21,348 nt of DNA from Cephalothrix spiralis (Eukaryota > Nemertea > Palaeonemertea > Archinemertea > Cephalotrichidae): contig JAUCNG010111103.1 in the NCBI GenBank assembly GCA_032353305.1, positions 1 to 21,348 of the forward strand, read 5' to 3'. This document shows positions 1 through 8,800 of the stretch, in pieces; position 1 is the stretch's first letter, and each line of letters opens with the position of its first letter. The notes beneath the pieces are model-generated. The model was not told the DNA's origin. It did not search any database and saw only the letters and a list, made by a program, of their open reading frames with translations. The translations under genes were made by a program, and so were the position numbers.

Positions 1-50
1 CATTTTAGCGTCAAAATAAGGCAGAAAAATTCATATTTTGGTCTAACTTG

Positions 51-118
51 CTAAAAAGTAGGACATCAATCCAAAAAAGTAGGACAAAGTAGGATACATC
101 ATCGAAAAGTAGGAAAAC
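51..118. repeat. Degenerate AAGTAGGA(C) short repeats
   Basis: The word AAGTAGGA recurs four times within about 65 bp, separated by AT-rich spacers, for example at about 55-63, 79-87, 89-96 and 107-114. It looks like the edge of a decayed satellite or repeat that continues outside the window. No coding potential is evident. Confidence 0.4.
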
Positions 119-377
119 TTGGAGCCATGGAAATGGTATACGTACATGTAACAAATTATTATTTAATTACATACATGAACTTTTTGTTTTCAGATCTTAA
201 ATCTTAATTAATCCCAGCTGAGTTCAATCGTGTTATAGAACAGGATCGTTCTCTGTTCAGCTCCCTTATGAAGCCTACTTTTTGACACTGAGCCCGAGAC
301 TGCGAGTCTGTGACTCTTACAAAATATTAAAGCTGCTAAGAAGTAAATGAGCACGGAAGGCGCGAGAAAAAATTTCT

Positions 378-531
378 AAAATTTGCTTAATTAAAAAATG
401 GGCGATAAAGGTTAAATTTGAGGAATTTTGCGATTTTTAAAATAATCTAACCTTAAATTTGCTCAATTAAAGAATGGGCGATAAAGCTTAAATTTGAGGA
501 ATTTTACGATTTTGAAAATAATTCAAGATGA
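378..531. repeat. Two-copy imperfect tandem repeat, period 77 bp
   Basis: A unit starting AAATTTGCTTAATTAAA at 378 is repeated from 455 as AAATTTGCTCAATTAAA. Both copies then share AATGGGCGATAAAG and AAATTTGAGGAATTTT at the same offset, with scattered substitutions. There is no open reading frame through it, and it is probably part of an older dispersed repeat. Confidence 0.7.
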
Positions 532-771
532 TTTTAAGAGTGATTTTCAAATGTAAGGAATTTTAGGACTTCAATGACCCATGCATACAACTTCGAGAAC
601 CAATGCAAATCATGAACACTGACGTTACGTTAGTTTTTAGTACAATATAAACATGGCAGTGAAATAAGAACTGGAGATGCATACAGGTTCATTATTGTCC
701 AACGATAATGAAAACATCTATTTTACATATTTACAAATTAATCATACTAATAAGGCAACTTAAATTACATC

Positions 772-1100
772 AAAGGTCATAATGGAAAGGGGAGTAACGA
801 GCATAATATAACTAATATATTTCCCATACGGAAGGCTATTTATATATGCAGGTGTTTTTAGACTCATGTGGATTAATAGCGTGATTTTAATCCTTAGTTA
901 AAATTGTATTATGACTACGGTCAGATTCTGGTATGATGTACTGGTTGTTTACATTACAGCCGTTTAAAGTGGATCCGGTAGCTAAATGAAGTATTCTATT
1001 TACATCATTTATAGACATTGCCATGGGAATCATATTAGATACGATATAGGTTTCACCTGTACAAACTTTAGGCTAGTTACCCCCTTTCCATCACGACCTT
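772..1100. mobile_element. Palindromic-ended MITE-like element, family B copy 1
   Basis: The left end reads AAAGGTCATAATGGAAAGGG. The right end read on the other strand is AAGGTCGTGATGGAAAGGG, so the element has terminal inverted repeats of roughly 25-30 bp. The whole segment is clearly similar to 3628..3969 in the same orientation, sharing for example CCCATACGGAAGGCTATTTA and GGTTTCACCTGTACAAACT. It has no ORF, so it is probably non-autonomous. The target-site duplication is unclear and the superfamily is not assigned. Confidence 0.7.
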
Positions 1101-2539
1101 GATGATCCTACAAAGGAAAAGTTAAAAAAGTTGGAATGTCCATTGAGTCTTTACATGCAGTAATTGATCAACAAGTATAACTAGTACTTAACAACTGTAG
1201 GGTTAAGAATCATGAAGTTTACGAACGCGAAATTGAGCATCAGTTAATTGTTTCAATAAAAAAGATATCAGTGACACAAACAATAAAATTATTTCAACAA
1301 AACAGAAAAAGATCAAACTTAAAGCGTAAATTAGAATTCTTTTAGAATATCAAGGTTTAAAGGGGCACACTGTCTTGGCACGAAGCTTTTTTACCTTGGT
1401 TACCTTCCCTATTATGCAGGAGTTCAAAATTATAGTTATTCGCGATATCTTGACAGTGAAAATTTATGAAGCGGATGGAAGTTTAACCAAGAATGGATTC
1501 ACTAATAAGAACTCTTTTGACAATGTAGTTATTGGTAATTTAAAATCGATTGTTTCAATATTATTTTTCACGATCTAGTCCCCCTTTAAGCTTTTGTTCT
1601 GATATTATCTGACACAAAATGTCTGAATTGTAATTCAAAATAATCCTTTTTAAATTGTAATACATTATGCAACATATATTATATTTAAACATGAGTATAT
1701 GTGTATAAACATAACCAGCATATTCCAACAAAATGGATAAAAAGGTAATAGATAGTCCGTCTTAGTCCAAACAATATTAAAAGTTTCACGATCATGTGAT
1801 ACGAAAAAAAGCATAAATTAAATAAATCATAACTCTTTACCTCTGTACCGCATAGCAAAATCAATATAACAGGATCTTTACAGATTCAAAATTGATCACT
1901 AGTAGTAAACAGCATAAAGAACGCACGTGCATTCTATGTGTTCAATGTCACTGGCAACATAGATTAAATATATAATAGCAGCCTACGCTGCTTAAATGCG
2001 CCAATAAACCTAAAATGATAAAAACTATGTCGAGCGAAGCGAGGCGAAATTATTTTTGACACTTTTTAAATTTTTTACACCATTTTCATCAAATTTTATG
2101 AGAAATATTAGAACATGAGGAGATTTTAGGAGAAATGGTCATATTTTTGGATATCCTAAAATTTTAGGAGAACTACGAGGCCTTAAAGATTGATGGTCTT
2201 TATTAATTCGGTCGATGCTGACAAGGCGACACGGTGGTGCCTCCACTAGACTAAGACTATTCTTAGTTCGAGTAAAAATTGTGCAAATTTTAGGCCATGT
2301 GAAAACATAACTTACTACTAAAAAACTATGACTAGCACCAGATCGAATTTCATATATCAATTAATTTTCCTCACACCATAAATAATAGTTTTATATACAC
2401 ATAATAAATCAATTCTGAACTAATATAACTTATGGTTAACTTATTAGCCAATAATCATTCAGTATTAGAATAACAACAAAAAATAATTTCAAAATAATTT
2501 TATGAAATAACATCCATAGTATCTTCAAAGTTTTAAATA

Positions 2540-3247
2540 CAGTGTGTCCCAATATTATGGAAAACAGTCGATGACGTCATATTGTGACTTAGTTATTAAT
2601 TGACCATATCGCTCCTAGTGAAAGATCATGGTATTGTCTTTCAAATAAAATAAGTTTGGTACAAATCTGTCTAACATCAACTGAGCTTAATAAGTTTCCC
2701 TTAAGGACCACAAAGTTAAATTTCCCGAAATGAACGTCCTTTCTCTTTCTGGAAAATGTGATTTTTTATGACTTAAATGCAAGAGCATGGTCTACTCTCT
2801 CGAACAGATTCGGTGCAGATCGGTTTATAAATAAGGGAGCTACGATGATTCTCCCGAAAAACCTCTGGTCTCATTTTCCCAACTCAAAATCGAGAGAATG
2901 CTATTTTCAATCTAAAATTAATCTGGAATATTTTCAGTGCATTTTAATTTTTATTAATTTTCTTGTGAATAGTAAATTGAATTAGAAATTTTTTAAATTA
3001 AAAAAGTCATAAAAAACCATATATCCGAGACTCACATTTTCGAGAAAGGACGTTCATTTTGGGAAATTGAATATTTGGTTATTTTTGGGACATTATGTAG
3101 CTCAGTTGTTATTGCAACAAATATATTTCATTTGAAAGAGATGAACATGTTCTCTTTAGTGATCACTAGCAGTGATTGGTAAATTCATCATAATAAGGTC
3201 ACAATATGACGTCATCTCGCTGTTTTCCACAATATTGGGTCACACTG
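2540..3247. mobile_element. Complete foldback MITE, family A copy 1 (TA target)
   Basis: The element starts CAGTGTGTCCCAATATT and ends AATATTGGGTCACACTG, flanked on both sides by TA (2538-2539 and 3248-3249). That target is typical of Tc1/mariner-type insertion. The inverted arms are long, about 200 bp each (near 2540-2757 and 3040-3247). Each arm carries a perfect TGACGTCA octamer (2572-2579 and 3207-3214) and a shared segment ATGAACGTCCTTTCTC (reverse complement GAGAAAGGACGTTCAT). The centre contains GGGAGCTACGATGATTCTCC, found again in the other copies. No transposase is encoded, so movement would depend on an enzyme supplied elsewhere. Confidence 0.85.
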
Positions 3248-3512
3248 TATAACAACAAAATTCATGTAGCGAATATTTGACATCAAATGAATGAAAATTA
3301 AGTCCATAAAATTATAGATGCAATGTAGATAAATAAATATCATTCAATACAAATCACGAGAAAAGGAATATGATAACAGTTGATATAAATAAATATTTTA
3401 TACATTTGTAACATTGAAGACCATATATTAAATCATTAATTAATTTACACTATGTGTACAAAACGCAAAATAGATTATTTATAAAACCCAACAAACATCA
3501 AATACATAGTTG

Positions 3513-3566
3513 TACTGTACAGTACATGCGTACTGTACAGCACATGCGTACTGTACAGTACATGCA
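3513..3566. repeat. 18-bp palindromic minisatellite, three units
   Basis: Three consecutive 18-bp units (TACTGTACAGTACATGCG and one- or two-base variants) begin at 3513, 3531 and 3549. Within them GTACTGTACAGTAC is a perfect self-complementary 14-mer, so each unit could form a small cruciform. The reading frame on the minus strand gives a meaningless His-Val-Leu-Tyr-Ser-Thr repeat. Confidence 0.85.
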
Positions 3567-3627
3567 TACATAAAATATTTCGAATTATTTTATCAGGGAG
3601 GCAATTCGTCGTCAATTGTGTAAAGCC

Positions 3628-3969
3628 AAAGGTCATGATGGAAATGGGAGTAACAAGCATAAAGATCTAATATATTTCCCATACGGAAGGCTATTTATAT
3701 ATGCAGGTGTTCTCAGACTCATGGGGAGTAATAGCGTGATTTTACTCGTTAAAATTGTTGTATTATGACATCTGACCGGCTTACGGTCAGATTCTGGTAT
3801 GGTGTACAGGTTGTTTACATTACAGCCGTGTAAAGTGGATCCTGTAGCTAAATTAAAGGTATTCTATTTACATTATTTATAGACCTTGCCATGGGAATCA
3901 TATAAGATACGATATAGGTTTCACCTGTACAAACTCTATGCTAGTTACTCCCTTTTCCATTATGACTTT
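3628..3969. mobile_element. Palindromic-ended MITE-like element, family B copy 2
   Basis: This is a second copy of the element at 772..1100, in the same orientation. Its ends are AAAGGTCATGATGGAAATGG and, from the other strand, AAAGTCATAATGGAAAAGGG. Relative to copy 1 it has an extra internal hairpin, TCTGACCG...CGGTCAGA, near 3770-3794. No coding capacity is visible. Confidence 0.7.
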
Positions 3970-4419
3970 CAAGACTAATTTGGCTAATTTCAGGTAATAA
4001 AAAATAATAGTTTTTAAAATTTGTTACCAATAAGATTTGAAAATTCGCACAAAAACTGCTTGTATTTCGATTTATACCAAACTTTACTAAAGAAAAACAT
4101 TTCGAAATAGAAAATAATACAGAAAGTCGAAAAAAGAGCAAAGATTTAGAAATATAAATGAAGTACAGTGTATATAGATTTTAAGGATATCCTCACCAAA
4201 ACAATTCTTAATAAAAAGGACATACCACATCGCCAGTCTTGGATTGAAAAAATATAATTCCTCGAACCTTGTCCAAAGTTTTGATAAACTTACTATCCCA
4301 CCACTTTTAGACAATTTCGTTTTTACCTTTGGATACAACTGCATCCATATATCCACCTCTGTATCAAAAATGATACGCATCTTTATGCGAGGGGTAGACA
4401 TGAGATTTAAATAATCAAA

Positions 4420-4535
4420 AATTCCCCCAAAAAATCTCGAAAATTCCTAAAAAAGTCAAAAAAATTCTAAAAAATCTTGAAAATAAAAAATATTACCAAA
4501 AAGATCTGGAGATTAAAAAAAAAATCATCTCGTAA
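4420..4535. repeat. A-rich low-complexity tract
   Basis: This is a run of imperfect AAAAATTC / AAAAATCTCGAAAATT units on the plus strand, with several A tracts of 6-10 bases. It is low-complexity sequence without splice sites or an open frame. Confidence 0.5.
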
Positions 4536-5120
4536 ACTGAAAAAGCTGCCTACCCCTCGTCTATATGTAGATGAAAAGTACAAGTTTTTGTTTACTATTG
4601 TTAACTACCGTAAGTCGAATGTTGGATGCTGCTGTATCCGAGTAAGTTAATTTTTTCTCTCTCAAAGTGGAGGAAATCATAAGATATCAAGACAAGTAAT
4701 ATTTAAAGAGCCCTTGAATGGGGGGGCAGGAAACCAGTCAAGAAGAAGTTGGGGCTTTAAGCAATTTACATCATTTTCTAAATTTACTGTGTGCATTGGA
4801 AAAGGTACAATGAATACCTTGATACACAACATTGTGTTGAACACAATTACTTTTAATTTATATCCTTTTTATATAAACAAAAGAGGACTGGACACTCTGA
4901 GAGGAATTAGAATTTTTCGTTCAACCCTCACCTAGATGTGGTTTGTTCTTTCGATAAGCATATCTAGCGTATAACCAGTCCAATACCCAGTCTATCTGAA
5001 GTTGATAACAAGCCTAGAAACATGGGGCACCAGTAAAGAGGATATCGCCATAATAATGATTAAATAGCACTAATCATGAGTTTGTTAGGGGCGTTTTTAG
5101 GCTGTGTCAAGTAAATATTT

Positions 5121-5126
5121 TTTAAT
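5121..5126 (-). terminator. Possible GOPC poly(A) signal (ATTAAA)
   Basis: Read on the minus strand, this hexamer is ATTAAA, the commonest variant of AATAAA, about 530 bp after the GOPC stop codon. I found no exact AATAAA between the stop and this point. The call is positional only, and the true 3' end could be elsewhere. Confidence 0.2.
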
Positions 5127-5656
5127 TTCATCTTTCGTTTTCGATTTCGCACAGTATTGGCAACAAAATGGCCGGCTGAGTTACAAACTTGGCCAATTAA
5201 ATATTTCGCTGAACGATTACCCAGAGTTCAGATTACCTCAATAATCAAAAGTTGTGGTAAGCAACAACCAATTGACCAATAGGAGTGGACAATTTTGAAA
5301 AAAATCCAACATCAATGAGTATCAAACGGGACTAAATTAAGAAATCAAATCGATTTCGTAGTTTTGTGCGAAATAGTGATCGACCAATCATAACTTCCGT
5401 TATTCCGAATTAAATATCGTGGGAAATCTAAATGGATTCACTAACTGCTTAAAAATGTCTAGGATGACAACATATCATTCACTGGTGCCCTGTTTTTCTA
5501 GGCCTTATGTCTAGGGACAGAAATACTGGGGGTGTAGGATAGGTTCTAGGCTATAAGCATCTCATGACATAGATCATAGGTTCAATAGCACAAACAGACA
5601 TGCATTCAAGCAATTAACATCAAATATATGTAGTAACAATATAATTTTCAGAGTTG

Positions 5657-5870
5657 TCATTGACTAGGTTCACCGTTTACTTTCGGTTTACTTTGGTCCC
5701 CGTCTTCAGTAGTTTCCTCCGCTAATTCTGCTTTCTCTTCTGTAACTGTAGCATCTATTTTACTTGAAGTAGAGTCACTTTCAACACTGGTACTTTCTCC
5801 TTTTTCTGCCTCTGGCTGAAGGGAACTAGTTTGTTCGGTTGGTTCGTTTAACTCAGTATTTTTAATAGCA
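5657..5870 (-). CDS. GOPC exon 9 (residues 407-477, acidic tail, stop)
   Basis: The acceptor is TTTCACTTTTCAG|T, phase 2, joining exon 8 to give Ser407. The exon then encodes [20 protein letters not shown] and a Ser/Thr/Glu-rich stretch ending [10 protein letters not shown] and TGA. The tail is strongly acidic and predicted to be disordered. I do not recognise it in vertebrate GOPC. The support is the exact phase match, the good acceptor and the coding-like composition. Confidence 0.8.
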
Positions 5871-8800
5871 CTGAAAAGTGAAATCAATCAATAATATTTT
5901 TCAAATCAACATTTCTTGAGAGAGAAAAAATCAACTTTTAGCTTAGGCTTTATAATAATTCAATATTTCTTTTATTTTACCCAGAGGACGGTAAAAAGTA
6001 AAAGGTAGGATCGAGTAACTTCAAAATCTATAAATCATTACCGTACCTAAGATGATAAGCACCCATGCTGGATATTTCACATTTTTTAATATACAGGGTG
6101 TCCAAATATTATGGATGGAAAACAGCCAGATGACGTGATATTGTAACTTAATTATGAATTGACCATATTCCTGCTAGTGATCACTAGAGAGATCTTGGTC
6201 TTGTCCTTCAAATGAACTTAATTTGGTACAAATCTGTCTAACAAAAAGTGAGCTACATCAACTTTTCAAAAGTTTAAATTTCCCCAAAATGAACGTCCTT
6301 TCTAGAAAATATGATTCTCGAAAATGTGATTTTTTATGACTTTAATTTTTTTTTAAATTTCTTATTCAATTTAATATTTGCAAAAAATTTAAATGCACTG
6401 TAAATATTCAAGATTAATTTTAGTGTGGGGGAAATGAGACCAGAGGTTCTTCAGGAGAATCATCGTAGCTCCCTTAGTTATGATCAGTTATGAACCGATC
6501 TGCACCAAACCTGTTTTATTCGGAAGAGAAGACCCATGTCCTCAAATATGTATTATTTGCAATTATTTTTTCAAGATATTCATAATTAAGTCACAATATG
6601 ACGTCATCTGGCTGTTTTCCATAATATTGGGATATCCTGTATCAGTTTTCTAAAATTATTTCACAATTTTTCCCAGATCAATAGGAACTTTAAATTTGTG
6701 CATTGACTTACAATAACATTGATTTTTTTATTTTATTGACTACTATCTCGAAATTCTATAAAAGCCGAAAGCGACTCGTTTTGAAATTTCCGCGGTCCAA
6801 GTGCCCAGGTCAGAATTAGAATACTGTATTTTAGCAATTATTATTTTAGGTATGGTAATAATTAAAAGGGGGGAAATTAAAATTGATAAATGCATGAATT
6901 GCATTTTATTCTAATCAAGAAAAAGATCCACCAGCACATGTTTTTCATAAAAAGTAAACAAAACGAATAAAGTGAAGTAACCATAACCAGAGGATTTGAT
7001 TTAGAGACATGCAAGGTAAATGTAGATAATTTGAATACTCAAGAATGGTAATCTGTATATATTGTAAAGGAAGTTACCAATGCGCTATATGCGCGTATAG
7101 ATTTAATGTGACTAGTTAACCGGGGAGGATCGAATGATAGAAATTAATATATTCTAGTATTAAAATTGGGATAATGAATTTAAATAAATCAGCTAACGCT
7201 CAATAAATCAGAATTGAGGAAGTTTTAAAAGAGTTTGGTTTAAGTATTCATGTGTTAACACATACATATATGAGGTATGACTGTTTTATGTTAGTTTACC
7301 TTAAATTACCTAAAAAAACAAACAATATGAAATATTTTACAAATAATATAAATTTAAGGTAATCATTGTGCTATAAGTTGATATGCATATCTTTCACCAT
7401 CATCCAAAACCAATTTTGTAAATGTAACCATAATCCATACTATATTAGGAATGAAAAGGAATTTTGCTATTGCGATTTAGAAAAAACCAAAAATATTTCT
7501 CTCTGTTCTGTTTCAAAATTTCTCCCAAATGTGTAAAAAACGATCCGACACAAAATCATTCAGTCTGATAAACAAGACTCATATTTTCATCGAAAAAATA
7601 TAATTACGGAAGGTGACCTAATCGCGGCGCGGAATTACCTAACGAAATAAGGGGCTTCTTTTAGCAGACTAAAAATCATTATCCAAATCGTTAATTTATA
7701 AAGACACTTTTGCCCTGTTTATTTTCTCAAAAAACATCGTAGACCAATCTTAGGCAATTTCCGTGATATAGGGAAATTTAAATAACAAGATCATTTGATC
7801 AAATGAACGAACTAGGCAAAATAAGGTCTTAGAAAATCAACGATTCTGATAAGAATTAAGTGTCGTATCGGGATGCGTTTTTAGGCATTTGGAAGAAGGG
7901 AGTTTTCATAGATTCAGAAATTTAAAACGAATGAAAAGAAAATGAAGAACTATTTTTTCGTTTTAAATCGCTAAACGAGTGGTTATTTTGACTCGCCTAA
8001 TCCGCCATGCAAGGCAAAGAAATTCAACCAAAAGACTTAGAGATAAACCCCATTCATCATGTTCATAGTAAAAATGAATATCAAAAGCTTACTAAAATTA
8101 TTACATGGCCCCTAGGGGCACATAATGGCGTGGGTCCATATATGCATTGCTGAAATATGACAGTTATGAAGTAAATTCTAGGGATTAGATTAAATAATTA
8201 AATAGAGCAGGGCACGGTGTTTCTAAAGCGCATTTAAGATTTTTTGTTTCTTAGCAACTCTCGAGTCTAAAGCTCAGCCTATACTCTTCCTAACATTAAA
8301 AGATGAAAATAGCAGGATTTTTGTTGAATATGGTCATATTTCTATCTGTTTGTAATACATTTCCAACACTTGCCGAGATATTCTAATTCAAAATTTGTAA
8401 ATTATCAAAGACCGCCATTATCTCAGTGTAACAGCTTTGTTAAGGCTATTATCAACAGATAGAAATATGACCCTATCTTGAGAATTAATCTACTGTCAGT
8501 TTTCGATTTGCGCCATGCGCAGTGCAAAAACTGATTTCCGCATGCGCAGATCTCTAAATTGGCCCAATAGATTTTTAAATACTTTATCGAGCTTTATTAG
8601 CAAAAATTCAGAGTGCAATTTTCAAAAACCTTAAAATGCGCTTAAGAACACCTTGAGGTTACGGTAGATGTTAGGTTCATCAATGAAATTGCATGCACTT
8701 TTGCACTTGATCTAAAGAAGGGAATGTTAATGTTAGTCTTTATTACAACAGCAATAATTTTTAGATCTAAATGATGGTCATATTTACCTAGGCCCTGGAC

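Larger units (their letters stand above)
1..5656. other. Repeat-rich flank 3' of GOPC, no supportable gene
   Basis: No exon chain with good splice sites and no long conserved reading frame is visible on either strand here. What can be described is listed separately: degenerate AAGTAGGA-type repeats at the left edge, a 77-bp tandem duplication, two copies of a palindromic-ended element, one complete foldback MITE, an 18-bp palindromic minisatellite and an A-rich tract. The right part should contain the GOPC 3' UTR, whose end cannot be fixed. Short ORFs present (up to 104 codons) show no recognisable domain. Confidence 0.6.
5871..8787 (-). other. GOPC intron 8
   Basis: A 2917-bp intron, the longest of the gene. 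It contains the family A MITE at 6094..6639 and the inverted-repeat element at 8216..8652, plus a perfect 16-bp palindrome, TCATTTGATCAAATGA, at 7791-7806. Its first codons continue exon 8 in frame to TAA at 8784-8786. From 6640 to 8215 I see no gene. Confidence 0.75.

Noticed and set aside
1375-1578. A 67-codon plus-strand ORF
   Set aside because: Its first codon is TTG, there are no neighbours or domains, and the length is expected by chance in this composition.
2758-2985. A 75-codon plus-strand ORF
   Set aside because: It lies inside the central part of the complete family A MITE and has no transposase motifs.
3475-3660. Short ORF with repeated His-Val-Leu-Tyr-Ser-Thr
   Set aside because: This is translation of the 18-bp minisatellite.
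4087-4401. A 104-codon minus-strand ORF with a true ATG and a possible donor (GGTGAGGAT)
   Set aside because: The translation has no recognisable domain, the C-terminal half is hydrophobic low-complexity sequence, and no partner exon with matching phase was found.
7610-7660. Resemblance between GCGCGGAATTACCTAACGAA and a stretch near 14636
   Set aside because: The match is short and gapped, with no extension into the flanks, so it is too weak to call a repeat family.
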